The notes: generated from the letters alone by a model not told the origin. Counted from the first letter of the stretch, positions 1 through 11,349 are shown. The stretch is DNA of 64,000 nt from Caprella mutica (GCA_947561585.1 CANNZV010001052.1:1-64000), one strand, 5' to 3'. Translations and numbers: made by a program.

Positions 1-189
1 GGCCACGACTTAGAATACAGATGAAAGCTCTGTGATGAAAGTTCAAAGTAATGAATGCATTGATTAAATTAAAGGTCATAATAGTTGAGTAATTAGTTTG
101 ACATTTTGACTTATATAATTGTGTTATATAAAACAGGAATTTTGTGCTCTGTTAAATAATTTTAGCAAAACGGTATATGTTCCAAGTTA

Positions 190-632
190 TAAATAGGGTC
201 TATATTTTCGAACACGTGATAAAGAAAAATATAATAATAATTATTTAATTACTATTTAATTAGTAACATAATAGCTGAAGGTATGATACCAATTGAAATA
301 AAATTTAAATAATGATTATTATATATAGATTTATTGAGTCCGATTACAACTTTATAAGTTTAATTATCTATAATGTGAATCACTGAATTTTAATCGTCTC
401 ATTTGCAGCTTTTGGCACTAGGTGAAAGCTCAAGTTATCGGATATGGGGTTCCGCATAATTTACGTAGAAAAATTATTTATGTAATGATTTTTATTTCTA
501 AACTTGTATTTTACGTACTGGTATCATGGATGCCAATTTAAGTAAGAATTGAATAATGATAATTATTATATTTATTTCTTACATATTCGAAAATATGGAA
601 CCATCCGATAACACAGAATTTACCCTAAAATG
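190..632. mobile_element. Degenerate hairpin MITE, GGGTAAGTT family (copy 1)
   Basis: The right end (about 570-632) reads, on the reverse strand, TAGGGTAAATTC followed by a CGGATGG-type stretch and TTCGAATATG. This matches the terminal sequence of the better copies at 25336-25551 and 44431-44658. The left end (about 190-250) keeps the TTTTCGAACACG and AATAATAATTATTTAATT parts of the opposite arm. The outer left boundary is unclear and the interior is diverged, so this is an old copy. No coding capacity is seen. Confidence 0.5.
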
Positions 633-655
633 GAACGTGTTAAATAGCCTTTACG

Positions 656-932
656 TTTAGTAGAGGTTTAACGTCTGCTTCTGAACCAAAGGCCATGTCG
701 CTGACGTCAAAAGGAAATAAAATACAAGGGATTGGAAGAAGCAGTCAGAAAGGAAAGTAGCTCCATGGACAAAGTCACGATGCTCATGGATGCTGAAAAG
801 CTACTCCGTGAATGCTGTCACTTACCAAGTTACCGAGGAATGTGACAAAAATGGTCACAAGCACCGGTGGCTGCACTCAAGAATGGAAGAGGGAAATGAA
901 GAGGTAATAGTAAATGAAGTCTACGAGCCTAC
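656..932. repeat. Dispersed repeat, copy 1, 5' part
   Basis: This stretch is clearly similar to 20711-20975: shared words include GAAGCAGTCAGAAAGGAAA, GCTACTCCGTGAAT and GGAAATGAAGAGGT. The repeat resumes at 1521-1625 after a 580-bp insertion. It is more GC-rich than its surroundings. No long frame is open, so its origin (LINE fragment, SINE or DNA element) is unknown. Confidence 0.7.
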
Positions 933-936
933 TTAA

Positions 937-1516
937 AGGTCCTTTCCAGGCTCCGTGAAAAAAATGAGTTTATTACACAATATTAAAGAACTAAGGTCTG
1001 CGATTCTGCAAACCGCATACAATTTGGTTCAGTATATATTTTATTATTTGTTTTTAAAGTTTTTTAATACTCTGTTAGCAACAATTGAGCGAATCACTAA
1101 TCTGATGCTCAAGAAGTAGATTGTACACTCTTTGTTTTGATTACAAATTTGAATTTTATAAACAAATCATGCGTTTTTGGCCTTTATTTTAGATATTAAT
1201 TGTTTCCTAAAGTATATAAACGTTTCTATTATAAGTTCATTCAATTTTAAACCTTTACACGAATATTAAATGAATTTATTAAACCTAATTCCTAGTTGAC
1301 AATCAAAACAAATGGTGTACATTCTTTTTCTTCAGACTGAAAATTTCTTAAATTAGTAAGACAAGGATAGGTTTTGTTGAGTTTTGATTATAAAAATCTT
1401 TAAAAACATATAAAATTAAAAATATGCTACCAAATTCGATGCGGTTTGCAGCCAAATGATAAGAAACATCAGCTTCGTTCAATAAAACAATAAAAATATT
1501 TGCTTGGAGGGGACCT
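937..1516. mobile_element. TTAA-flanked hairpin element inserted in the dispersed repeat
   Basis: The element is bounded by TTAA at 933-936 and TTAA at 1517-1520. The ends are inverted: AGGTCCTTTCCAGGC on the left, and AGGTCCCCTCCAAGC when the right end is read on the reverse strand. The arms extend inward with imperfect complementarity (GTACACTCTTTGTTTTGATT near 1120 versus its complement near 1300). The uninterrupted copy of the host repeat at 20.7-21.0 kb reads CTACCTAACACAAAAT at the matching point, which acts as an empty site. TTAA targets are typical of piggyBac and Kolobok elements. No transposase is present, so it is non-autonomous. Confidence 0.75.
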
Positions 1517-1520
1517 TTAA

Positions 1521-1625
1521 CACAAAATCTAAGAACTCGTACGTAATTGTGGAGTATAACCCTAGCGCTATCCTCTAAAACTGCATGGAGAGATAAAAAC
1601 ACTATACACATGGTAACATTAAAAT
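1521..1625. repeat. Dispersed repeat, copy 1, 3' part
   Basis: This continues the repeat of 656-932 after the TTAA insertion. CACAAAATCTAAGAACTCGT here matches CACAAAATCTAGGACCTCGT at about 20971, followed by a shared ATAACCCTA and TATCCT stretch. Confidence 0.65.
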
Positions 1626-3500
1626 AGACAATACATAATCCAAATTACAACAGTTTTGGTTCCCAAGGGGTACGCCACCCCACTTCTCTTCTATTCACCA
1701 AAGACAGCTTCAGGAACCCCTCGGGGCTTATTATAAGCAGTTTGGAATAGATTCATAACAATAAATGCACTGGCCATCGAAAAATCACTTATTGGTTATC
1801 CATTTGATTTTTACGGTACTGGAGGAACAATATATTCAACAACCGATGTTCCAGTATCGCTTACTTTACGTTGATCCAGTGTTCAATCGCACTTGCTTGC
1901 TAATGTCCGATCGTACCTTTACAACTGCCGTAGTCCCCTATAAGTGGATTAATTATTGGGTATAATTTAAAGAGAGCACAACGTACGTTATATAGAAAGC
2001 TGAAAGGTACAATCCAATTGAATAGAAATAATTCCTATGTTTCTATACGCATTATAAAACAGGAAGATCAGAAAATGAATTTCCAAATTTTAAACGATTT
2101 TTTTAAAACTACGTACTATCTGTTTTCGCACTTCTGGTCGAATTATAAATTCAGATATCGTTTGGAAACAGAAATGCCGGCGTCAAGATGATGCTGTTAA
2201 AACCATGTATCGGTTTTCGTGTTTCTACTCGAAGTTTAAATTCAGATATCATTTAGAAACAGACATTCCGATATCTACTATGAGTCGAAATGGTTACTAA
2301 GTCGATACCCACCGTTAGCGCTACGAATTCGACAGCAAACAGTATCGAATCGACATTCATATGTTTGTTGGGATATTGATTGGCATTTTATATATTGATT
2401 CTAAATAATTAATTTTAATATTGTAATGTATTGTTATGATCACTTCTTGGGTTTGAGAACTGACACTAGACTTTCAAATTTTAATGGGAATAGGTATATG
2501 TGAAATTATTCCTTCAGAACCAATTGTTTATTCTTTATTTCCATAATTCAGTAACTGATCTAATTAATGTCTATCAATTACACAGGAAATGAAAACGGGT
2601 AATGACCGGTTCAATTTTATTATAGGCACAAATATAAAAATACACAGTTTGGCAAATATGGTTATGAGAATGATCGGAATGGAGAGTAGAACAGTATATG
2701 CATTATGTCCTACCCCCGCTAGTGTCGTGCCAATTCTGCATATATGAACAAGTGTTTATGCAGGAGAGACTTATACTTAGGCCTATGAGGGTACAAATAC
2801 AATCAGCAAATTAAACAAATAGGCCTACTTTAAATAAAAATACATAGGGATATAGAAAAATACAATTTGGTTAGATGATATAAACGGTTTTTGAGAGGGT
2901 TGGTTACCGACGGGAAGTAAGCAATTATAGAAATTCAAAACCCTTAGAAGACTTGTTATTTTAGAGCTTTGTGTAGAAATAAAAACATAGTTATATACAT
3001 ATTTGAATTATAGTTCATAACGGTATTTTTTAAATTTATTTAGATAAAGTTATAGCCTAATCAAATTTATAATATTCATGTTTGTCATATAAGTATGCTA
3101 ATGGTAGTTTATTAATATATTATGATGTAATTCCTGAACAGTATATTGATAATTGAAATGATTAATAACATGATTAAATTAATCGAATTGTATACCGGAT
3201 CGTCAATGAAGATTCCATATTTTAGGGAAGAGAATTGGCGCCATTTTCATAAGATTTTAGACCTGAGGTCTGAGGAACATATTATAGAATATGGAGGCGC
3301 ATGATTCTTCACACTTGCATTTTTGAGTGAACCAAGAACTCGTTCAACAGAAGAAGAGAGAGTTAACATATTATCATATCCTGAATACATCCTCAAAAAA
3401 AACTGAATTTTTTTATAGTAGGCGTCGGCGTCATTTTCGTAGGTAGGCTGTAGCGCTGAGTTCCTAACTTCTAAGCATACTGTAGATTAATATAGTACTT
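1626..3500. other. AT-rich spacer with a short degenerate direct duplication
   Basis: No gene is supported here. The only structure seen is a diverged two-copy direct repeat of about 110 bp at roughly 2118-2290, where words such as AATTCAGATATCGTTTGGAAACAGA recur with changes as AATTCAGATATCATTTAGAAACAGA. A 66-codon frame at 1765-1965 has no recognisable content. Confidence 0.5.
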
Positions 3501-3508
3501 AGGGTCAC

Positions 3509-3579
3509 GCAGGTAAATTGCAGTCCTTTGTTTCTGTTGTTAAAGGCCACAGTTAGTTAGTGTTCTGCAATTTACCTGC
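3509..3579. repeat. Short hairpin (15-bp perfect arms)
   Basis: GCAGGTAAATTGCAG at 3509-3523 is exactly complementary to CTGCAATTTACCTGC at 3565-3579, with a 41-base loop. It may be the core of a decayed MITE; no other function is visible. Confidence 0.7.
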
Positions 3580-3619
3580 TTTATTTAGATTTTCTTTATT
3601 CTGCGAAAAATAGCCTTTA

Positions 3620-3702
3620 GTTTTCTAAAAACAGATGGCACTTCATCTGTTAAATAGTCAGGCTGAATCATAACTCATTTACTATAAAGGAGTTCTACTA
3701 TA
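3620..3702. mobile_element. Fragment of pogo-like MITE end
   Basis: The sequence TTTACTATAAAGGAGTTCTACTATA resembles the terminal TTCACTATAGAGGAGTTCTAC of the MITE family seen at 43206-43898 and 63797-64000. The preceding ACAGATGGCACTTCATCTG may be the internal hairpin of that family. Only one end is clear. Confidence 0.5.
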
Positions 3703-3876
3703 AACTGTTTTATTCTATTTTATTGACTAAGTATATTTTTTTGTTATAAAGATTTTGTTGGCTATTATTTTATCATTACCATGTTGATTTCATATATTAA
3801 AATGTCTGGTTAAAATGTGTACTTTTGTTTACCTAATTGAGATTCATTGTAAAAATAAATCCTAGTTTGGACTAGA

Positions 3877-4160
3877 GCGGTTAACAACGACATGCCGCCG
3901 TCAGCCGTAGCTATGCCATCATGGGCCAATGCTGGCCCAACAATTAAATTAGAGTTGGCTTTAGAGTGGTTAGCATATCGGCATGCCGTCGCTAGCCATT
4001 GTCAGCCGTTGCTATGCCAGCATGGGCCAATGCTGGCCAGCGGTGCAAAAGGCATTGGCCCGACGTTGGCACAGAGATGGCACGGTTGGTTTGCCGACGT
4101 TGGCTCATCGCCTTATTCAACAGCCGGCCGTAATGGCCCAACACTGCAATACTTCTGGGG
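3877..4160. repeat. GC-rich duplicated repeat with GGGCCAATGCTGGCC motifs
   Basis: This is an island of high GC in AT-rich DNA. A unit containing a GCATGCCG word, GTCAGCCGT, GCTATGCC and ATGGGCCAATGCTGGCC occurs twice (about 3880-3942 and 3970-4036). It is followed by variants such as GGCATTGGCCCGACGTTGGC and GCCGACGTTGGC. The composition suggests a mobile element rather than a host exon. Frames of 102 and 64 codons run through it, but their content follows the repeat. Confidence 0.55.
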
Positions 4161-4479
4161 TCCATTCATTTCTTTAAAAAAAATTGAAATAAAACTTTAA
4201 TCATGTTCGCATCTTTATATACCAAAATATGCATGAGATATATAGTTATTAAATAAATTTCATGAGAAGACTGAAGTTTTTTTTATAAGTGTATATATAT
4301 ATATTGGTATGTTGGCCGGAATATCCTCTCAAATTTTACTGTACTTACGTATTAATGAATACGTATTCTATTACTCAGTTATTCCAATGTCCGATACCAA
4401 TGAGGTATGTATGTATATCTGAATATGTCTCCTTTGCTGTTAGGTCTGCAATCTTCTTCCTGCAACACATATTCATTTT

Positions 4480-4900
4480 TCCATTTACTTGTCGGTTTCT
4501 ATCTTTCGTTCATCCTCAATCTTCATTCTTCCACGTTCATCATCCTCTCTCTCGCTCTCCACATCCTCAACACTGTTCCATCTCCTCTCCGTCTCCCACC
4601 ATCTCCACCCTATCCATCACCATTACTCTTGGTCTCTGCAGCTCCAATGCCTCTCTCCTATCTTCCTCTAACCTGTCACAATCAAGCACAAAGTGGTGCT
4701 GGTCTTCCAGTTCAAAACCACACAGCCTTCACTCCTTACTCTCTTCCCACCTTCTGTCACCAAGTCTCATTCTGCCGTTTCTTGCAGTATACCATATATT
4801 CTTGCTTCCAAGCTGCCACACCATAATCCTCCTCTCTCATTTCCTGCTTAAACCTCCTGTAGATCCTTAGACTACTCTTCGACTACAGACTACAACAAAC
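4480..4900 (+). other. Pyrimidine-rich region upstream of LINE
   Basis: About 400 bp are strongly C+T rich on the + strand (many TCCTC, CTCTC and CCACC words) and lie directly before the LINE endonuclease. Three overlapping frames (up to 193 codons) are open mainly because of the composition. It may be the 5' UTR or decayed ORF1 region of the LINE. No zinc knuckle or RRM-type motif is visible. Confidence 0.35.
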
Positions 4901-4902
4901 TC

Positions 4903-7253
4903 AACATACTACAACACAACATAAACGGTATACACAACAAGCACATGGAATTGAAATCACTCCTACATAAACACCACATTCACATAGCCACAATCCAGGA
5001 AACTAAACTAACACCTGCCAGATTAACACCAAAGTTTCCTGGATATACAACACTTAGACTCGATCAGCGAACACGAGGTGGCGGGGGCCTCATTACACTG
5101 ATACACAAATCTATCCCGTTCACAAATGCCACTGCCGAAACACACGCATGGATGTCACACGACCCTACACTTGAGATACAATCTACACGCATCCAAATCC
5201 ACAAACATTCTTACAACATTTTTTACATATACATTCCCCCCATAGACTCCTCACCCCCAGGATACCAACCCAATTTACATTACATTAACTTCATTAATAA
5301 TTCCTTTGTCCTGGGGATTTAAACGCACACGACACTACTTGGCTCGCTACACAACATACAGACACAAGAGCTGACATCATAACAACACAACTAGACAACT
5401 ACATAGTTATGAACGACCCCCACACTCCCACAGGCAAACCCTTTAACATCAACACACAACCCACATCACCTGACATAACCCTCCTCACCCCTGACATAAT
5501 CCTCCAGAGTTCATGGACCGCACTCCATGAACTCAGTTCAGACCACCTTCCACTTCTCATCACATACACATTAAGTACACCACTTGCTGCACAAAAACAC
5601 AGACACATATTCAAAAACTACAATAGAGAAAACTGGACAGATTTTCAGCATCTGTGGAAAACAACTTACATAACTTCGACATAAACACCTTCTCATCCAT
5701 AGATGCTGCCACAAAACACCTCACTGACATCATCATAAACGCAGACAAACACTACATCCCTACAGGCAACATCAGACACTGCAACCCCACATTCACACCA
5801 CACATCAAACACCTGATACAAACACGCAAACGCCTACGCTCACTCCCACCCACACAAGACACGATCACACGCATACAACACCTTAACGCTACATAAGTGT
5901 GGAGATTACTGCCCAACAAAAACACAAGTGGCAAAACACATTACACACCATTAATTTCCGCACTGACGCAAACAAACTTTGGAAACTTGTCAAGGGACTC
6001 AATAACAAATACATGGACCAACCGAAAACACACGAGTCCCTACACAAAACAACACTATACTCACTGACACAAAACAGGCGAACGCTCTCAATAAGCACTA
6101 TGCTTCCACAAGTAGGTTACCCACTCGCCCCGTAGATAGGATTAAACTGCGTCGCCTGCACAAAACATTCACTCAGAAGCTCCTCACTCCCCCCTTCACC
6201 CCGGCTATGGTTACCGAGGCCATCCGGGTTTCCAAGAACACCTCCTCCACAGGTCCTGATGGCATATCAAACAAACATCTAAAACATCTAGGGCCACTTG
6301 CCATCAGAACATTCACAGACATCTTCAATTTCTCACTATAGAACAATAGTATCACTTCACTCCACCCCATCCAAAATACTCGAGAGGCTAATTCTAAACA
6401 ACATTTCACCACACATCCCACTATCCCCCTCACAACACGGCTTCAGATCTCAACACTCCACATCTACTCTTCTTACCCACCTTTCACAGACAACACTCGA
6501 AGGCTTGAACTCCAACAAACCTGCGTATAGGACAATTATAGCTGCCATAGACATTAGTAAAGCCTTCGATACGGTACCCAGACACCTACTCATTAACAAA
6601 ATACTCAACACACACATCCACGACTCATATAAAAAATGGCTGGCCAATTATCTCTCAGGCCGCTCGGGCAAAACACTATACAACGGCAAGTCCTCCAGAA
6701 CACTTCACTACACTGACGGGGTACCGCAGGGCTCCGTACTCTCACCTACACTCTTCAACCTACATCTTCACGACCTCCCTACGTCATCACACACCTCGGG
6801 TCACACTCTTTCATACGCAGATGATGTCACCATCATCTCACAACACCCCAAACACGAGACCGCCACCAACAACTTACAAACTTACATCCACTCATTAGAA
6901 GACTGGCTAGAAACAAACAGATTAAAGGTCTCCGCAAACAAATCTTCTGTCACCTTAGTTACACCCTACACTCTTGAATACAGAACCCATCCAAACATTA
7001 CACTTAACAACACTCCCCTTCCCATTAACAACACGCCGAAAATCCTTGGAGTTACACTCGACCGCGGCTGGACGTTCAAACACCACATAACTGACATAAA
7101 CAACAGAGCTAAACGAAGACTGAACGTCTTCCGCGCACTCACTCACACAACTTACGGACACTCCAAGGAAGACATAACAACACTCTACAAACAGTTCATC
7201 AGACCCATCCTCACTTACGCCCACACAGCCTGGTCACCTGGCATCTCCAACAC
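4903..7253 (+). pseudogene. Dead non-LTR retrotransposon (LINE), endonuclease-RT ORF, 5' part
   Basis: This is a degenerate ORF2 of a LINE with an apurinic-like endonuclease, probably of the broad jockey/I/R1 group; the clade is not certain. Endonuclease signatures are ILQHNINGIHNKHMEL near 4903, IATIQETKL with the catalytic Glu near 4990, GDLNAHDTTW near 5311 and SSDHLPL near 5537. The reverse transcriptase runs from about 6340 to 7253 in one open frame: AAIDISKAFDTVPRHLL (motif A) near 6541, GVPQGSVLSPTLFNL near 6718, and SYADDVT, the catalytic YADD, near 6812. Several frame changes and stops occur between 5300 and 6340, including one just before GDLNAHD, so it cannot encode a working protein. 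The C-terminal part is separated by an inserted element and resumes at 8710. Confidence 0.9.
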
Positions 7254-7370
7254 GGGTCTAGGACATTTCGTCCAGGAACAAATTTGTCCACGAATTGCTT
7301 TATTTTGTATTTTAAAGTGCATGATTTATGATATATATTTCATTTTATTTTTCACTATTACATTAATAGC

Positions 7371-8163
7371 CAGGTATAAATATATGATTATTTACCTCCT
7401 TTAATATTTTGCATTAATTAATGAGTTATGAGTATCCAAAATATGGAACTGAAATAACAGGGTACTAACAAGACTAAAAGTGGAAATAATTACAATAGAA
7501 GTAAATACTAATTATTTTGAATGCTTTTATGGAAATATGGAATAGTCCGAAAACACGGACGTGTTTACGTTTATTATAATTTAAAGTAACACTAAAAAGT
7601 ACCAATATCTAGCTTTTTATTTGATATCACATTTAATTATCAATCAATTGTTTAGTAGTATATTATACATGTATGTATTTTATGTAGTCACTGTTGAAAA
7701 AAATTCTGTCATAAAAAAAACTAATTTCTGAACCAATAATGCTTCCAATAAGCTAATCTGCTAAGCTACAGGACAGGTATAAATATATGATTATTTACCT
7801 CCTTTAATATTTTGCATTAATTAATGAGTTATGAGTATCCAAAATATGGAACTGAAATAACAGGGTACTAACAAGACTAAAAGTGGAAATAATTACAATA
7901 GAAGTAAATACTAATTATTTTGAATGCTTTTATGGAAATATGGAATAGTCCGAAAACACGGACGTGTTTACGTTTATTATAATTTAAAGTAACACTAAAA
8001 AGTACCAATATCTAGCTTTTTATTTGATATCACATTTAATTATCAATCAATTGTTTAGTAGTATATTATACATGTATGTATTTTATGTAGTCACTGTTGA
8101 AAAAAATTCTGTCATAAAAAAAACTAATTTCTGAACCAATAATGCTTCCAATAAGCTAATCTG
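7371..8163. repeat. Recent 390-bp direct duplication (period 403 bp)
   Basis: Positions 7371-7760 and 7774-8163 appear identical by eye over 390 bp, separated by a 13-base linker (7761-7773). The duplication is internal to the inserted element A1. The lack of differences in decayed surroundings means it is recent, gene-converted, or an assembly artefact. Confidence 0.88.
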
Positions 8164-8465
8164 AGTACCTACTAATATTGTTGTTTATGGTAGTTACTGT
8201 GAAAATACACCGCAAATAATTGAAGTTAATGTAAATATAGAAAAAAATGTTTCCGTTTTCTATGTTTATGTACTGTAATATCTACGAGACATGCCTCGCT
8301 ATTATTACAGATTTTATAAGACAGAGGTACAATAAAAACGAGGCCTACCTGTAATCATTAAATAAAGTATTGAGTTTAATTATTTTCCTGTTGCCGGCCA
8401 GTAATAGCTGGAAAAGAAGATTGCATTAAGAATTAAGGCAAATACCATCAAAAATGGGTGTTTTT

Positions 8466-8700
8466 TACTTTTATATTGTAGAATATTATAAATAATATAT
8501 AATAAACCATATGTACACTATACATTATAATTATAATACAAAATAAAGCATTTCGTGGACGAATTGTCCGTGGACGAAATGTCCGTTGGACGAAATGTCC
8601 GTTGGACGAAATGTCCGTTGGACGAAATGTCCGTTGGACGAAATGTCCGTGAACGAATTGTCAGTGAACGAATTGTCCGTGAACGAAATGTCCGTGCACG
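8466..8700. repeat. Iterated 15-16 bp terminal motif array of element A1
   Basis: The right end of A1 begins with a TTTTATATTGTAGAAT-type stretch and ATACAAAATAAAGCATTTCG, then about nine tandem units of a GGACGAAATGTCC type. Later units change to GTGAACGAATTGTC. Each unit is itself partly palindromic (GGACxxAxTGTCC). Open frames rich in DEMSVGRNV-type residues on both strands result from the repeat and are not genes. Confidence 0.85.
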
Positions 8701-8709
8701 CTCGAACAC

Positions 8710-8840
8710 CCACCTACAGACACTCCAAAAAACACAAAACACTGCACTCCGTATTGCCACCGGATGTACACAAACAACACCCACACACCACCTACACACA
8801 GAAACACGAGTCCTCCCTCTTACCTCACACATGGAGGTAT
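8710..8840 (+). pseudogene. LINE C-terminal fragment, continuation of 4903-7253
   Basis: The frame reads HLQTLQKTQNTALRIATG and continues with THHLHTETRVLPL. This is the region after the RT domain in jockey/CR1-like LINE proteins (typically L-K-Q-N-AlRiitG). It directly follows ..AWSPGISNT at 7253 once the inserted element is ignored. Similarity ends near 8840, after which a different repeat module begins. Confidence 0.85.
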
Positions 8841-8865
8841 CTGTTACCATGGAGGTAATGTCGGT

Positions 8866-9500
8866 TTAACCCGTTTTGTGACGGACAGTCCGGCTGAAAC
8901 GTCTTATTTTATAATAGTATATATAGATTATCCCTTGTAAATATTCTGTTAGAGACATTAATTTGATTTACACCAACCTTATGAGGTACTATTGATAGAG
9001 TGTCTGTTAAACGTATTTTGTTTAGCACCATACAATATTTGTTTTAAACTAAGTTATATTTTAGATCCACAGTTCCTCCCCACCCCCCTTCACTTCACCC
9101 ACCTTCATTTACTCCCACCTTCACTTCCTCTATCTACACTTTCCCGTCCTTCACTTCCTGCAACTACACTTCCACCACCTATATTTGACCACCAACACTT
9201 CTCTACCTTCACTTCCACTACTTACATTTCCACCACCTTCACTTCCACTATCAGCACTTCCACCATCTACACTTGCCCCAAATTCACTTTCCTACTTTTA
9301 CTTCCCCAATCTACACTTTCCCCATCTACACCTCTCTCACCTATACTACTTCCATCTTCACTTCAACAAAATTAACGTCCCCCACCTTCCCTTCCTCCAC
9401 ATACACTTCCCCCACCTTCATTTCCTCCACCTCCAATTGCCTCACCTTGTACTAAATATAATCAAATTGAAGCCCACATTGAAAATAAGATGAACAATTA
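8866..9500. repeat. Dispersed module with pyrimidine-rich core, copy 1
   Basis: The 5' part contains ACCCGTTTTGTGAC, CGTCTTATTTTATA, GAGTGTCTGTTAAACGTATT and TTAGATCCACAGTTCCTCC. These recur in the same order at 13545-13700. The core (about 9070-9440) is a degenerate array of CTTCCACCATCTACA-like 15-18 bp units, and the shared tail reads TTGCCTCACCTT and ATAATCAAATTGAAG. Open frames inside (127 and 102 codons) reflect the simple composition. This is probably a mobile element carrying its own minisatellite. Confidence 0.75.
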
Positions 9501-9729
9501 ATAATTACAATAGACAATAAGATGTTTAGTTTGTGGTAGCATGCATACCCAATTTGCTCATATCTAATTACTGAAAGCTTAACAGACGGACTCACTCACT
9601 CTCTAAGGAAGGAACACGTACAATTATAATATGGTGATGGAAATAGCATTCGTTAGTTTCAAACTTTTAATATTAGTGTCTTTATTTTACAGATTGACGA
9701 TCGTTATAATCATGCTTTTTCATTATAAA

Positions 9730-9844
9730 AGGAAACTGATAGAGGCCGTAATAAAGAATGTGTTCGGAAAATATTTGATGAATTCCAAAAAGGTTTATCT
9801 GTCAGAAAAGCTGCTGAAATTGTAGGTGTAGCAAGATCTACATT
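9730..9844 (+). pseudogene. Fragment of transposase-type helix-turn-helix (psq/pogo-like)
   Basis: In one frame after a stop near 9724 the sequence encodes RNKECVRKIFDEFQKG followed by LSVRKAAEIVGVARSTL. The pattern S-V-R-K-A-A-x-x-x-G-V-x-R-S-T-L is typical of pipsqueak-type HTH domains found in pogo/Tigger transposases and related proteins. The fragment is cut at its last codon by the insertion of element B (9845-10508). After the insertion the frame meets a stop within a few codons. It is probably a transposon relic rather than a host exon. Confidence 0.6.
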
Positions 9845-10508
9845 GGTGCACGGACAACTCGTACCCGGACAACTCGTACCCGGACAACTGGTATACAGGA
9901 CAACTGGTATACAGGACAACTCGTACCCGGACAACTGGTACCCGATTTTCATAATTTCGTGTTAAATGTACCTAATTATAATAACTGAATAAAATATAAG
10001 TCCGATTTTCAAAATTTAGTTAAATGTACATAATTATAAATTAAATAACGTATGCGTGTAGGTGCCTAAAATACAATTGAAAAACTTGTTTTGATTATAT
10101 ATTATTACCTGAGTAGGCGCTCCTTGTTTAGAATTATTGGTTCTAATATATTTTCTGCATATTATGTTTGAAAACAAATATCATGAAATGGAAGACTCTT
10201 GAAGTGAGATCATACGAATTTTGTAATGTAGTCTATATTGCAATATCTATAAAAGTTCCTATTTTACCCACATTTGAATTATCAGTTTATGTATGTTTCA
10301 TTGCAATAAAAGAAATTGGTTATTTTATTATGCCTTTAATTTTTATTATAATTATGTACATTTAACTAAATTTTGAAAATCGGACTTGTATTTTATTCAG
10401 TTATTATAATTAGGTACATTTAACACAAAATTATGAAAATCGGGTACCAGTTTTCCGGGTACGAGTTGTCCTGTATACCAGTTGTCCGGGTACCAGTTGT
10501 CCTAGAGC
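9845..10508. mobile_element. Iterated-end element B (GGACAACTCGTACCC type)
   Basis: This 664-bp element has probable 9-bp target duplications ATCTACATT (9836-9844) and CTCTACATT (10509-10517). The left end starts GGTGCACGGACAACTCG. The right end on the reverse strand starts GCTCTAGGACAACTGG. Both ends consist of tandem units of the type GGACAACTCGTACCC or GGACAACTGGTATACA (five to six units left, three to four right). Next comes an inverted CCCGATTTTCATAATTT-like segment with TTAAATGTACCTAATTATAATAACTGAATA. The interior has two short frames with no recognisable domains. Its end sequences match those of elements A and C. Confidence 0.88.
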
Positions 10509-10554
10509 CTCTACATTTATGGACTATACTTAAATCATTCGAAAAAATATTTAA

Positions 10555-11349
10555 GTGGACCGACCCAGCGATTTTGTACTTTTTAACCCAATTTTTTTTT
10601 TCTTCTTAATGTATTCCTATAACACAAAGGTAGGTGTGTGTAAAATTTTATAACGCTACCTACCCCCAAGACAGCGGGGGAGAGGATAGAATAGGGGTTA
10701 ATTGCAGGGAGATGGGGAGATGTGGGTAAGGACAGTGAGTCAGGTGGCGCCTGATGATACCCGCACCCTTGAGGGCGTAATACCGGGACTTGAGAGCCCG
10801 GGGGGATTTTGTGCCAAACACAAAAAAAATTGAAAATATTATTTTTTCTTATTAATGCTCTCCTGAACAGTTGCAAATGTTGCAACTTTCCTTTTCAAAT
10901 TTTTCAAAATCTCAAACAGTTTTGAAGTTACGGCTTAGCGGTTTTTTGCATTCGATGCTTCTGTGAATGGTCTCCAAAATGTTGGAATAGATTTTTGATT
11001 GAGAACTTCATTTAAAAAAAACTGTTTTTTGCAATACGTGAATAAAATTTTTGTTTCGAAAAATTTCGGAAAAAGAAATTATAAATCTGTTGCGCCATTT
11101 TGGAAAACATTTACAGAAGCATCGAATGCAAATAACCGCTGTACCCTAACTTCAACACTTTGGAAGAAATAGGCTTTTTTCGAAATTGGTTCAAAATAAT
11201 TGAAACTCGTGTAACTCGTTCGAAATTCGTCAAATCGAAAAAATTCTATAATAACACCCCCAGTAGAATTCAATTTTATATATGTGAACAAAGTTTCACA
11301 ACCGTAGCTTCAATAATAAAAAAGTTTTTCAAAAGCTAGGTCGGTCCCC
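10555..11349. mobile_element. TTAA-flanked hairpin element (GGGGACCGACC ends), first of pair
   Basis: TTAA occurs on both sides (10551-10554 and 11350-11353). The terminal inverted repeats are GTGGACCGACC on the left and GGGGACCGACC from the right. An internal stem pairs GCGGTTTTTTGCATTCGATG near 10938 with its complement near 11115. A GC-richer stretch at about 10640-10805 has no recognised content. No transposase was found. Confidence 0.8.

Larger units (their letters stand above)
7254..8700. mobile_element. Iterated-end element A1 inserted in the LINE
   Basis: This 1447-bp insertion is flanked by 9-bp target duplications, CTCCAACAC (7245-7253) and CTCGAACAC (8701-8709). The left end starts GGGTCTAGGACATTTCGTCC. 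The right end, read on the reverse strand, starts CGTGCACGGACATTTCG. The right terminus is made of tandem 15-16 bp units (GTTGGACGAAATGTCC and variants, about 8552-8697). Just inside, both ends carry an inverted GAATTGCTTTATTTTGTAT-like segment. Removing the element and one target copy leaves the LINE reading frame continuous. The interior holds a 403-bp-period direct duplication and no coding sequence. A related copy lies at 41851-42391. A 9-bp duplication suggests a Mutator-like element, but no transposase is present. Confidence 0.88.

Noticed and set aside
4289..4870. 193-codon frame upstream of the LINE as a host gene
   Set aside because: The sequence is pyrimidine-biased, three frames are open at once, and no domain is seen; it is more likely LINE 5' sequence.
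8518..8869. Open frames of 60-110 codons on both strands (DEMSVGRNV, ISSNGHFVQ)
   Set aside because: They translate the iterated end of element A1 plus a LINE fragment in various frames.
10640..10805. SINE or tRNA-derived sequence in the GC-richer part of the first TTAA hairpin element
   Set aside because: No convincing A and B box pair or tRNA fold could be found on either strand.
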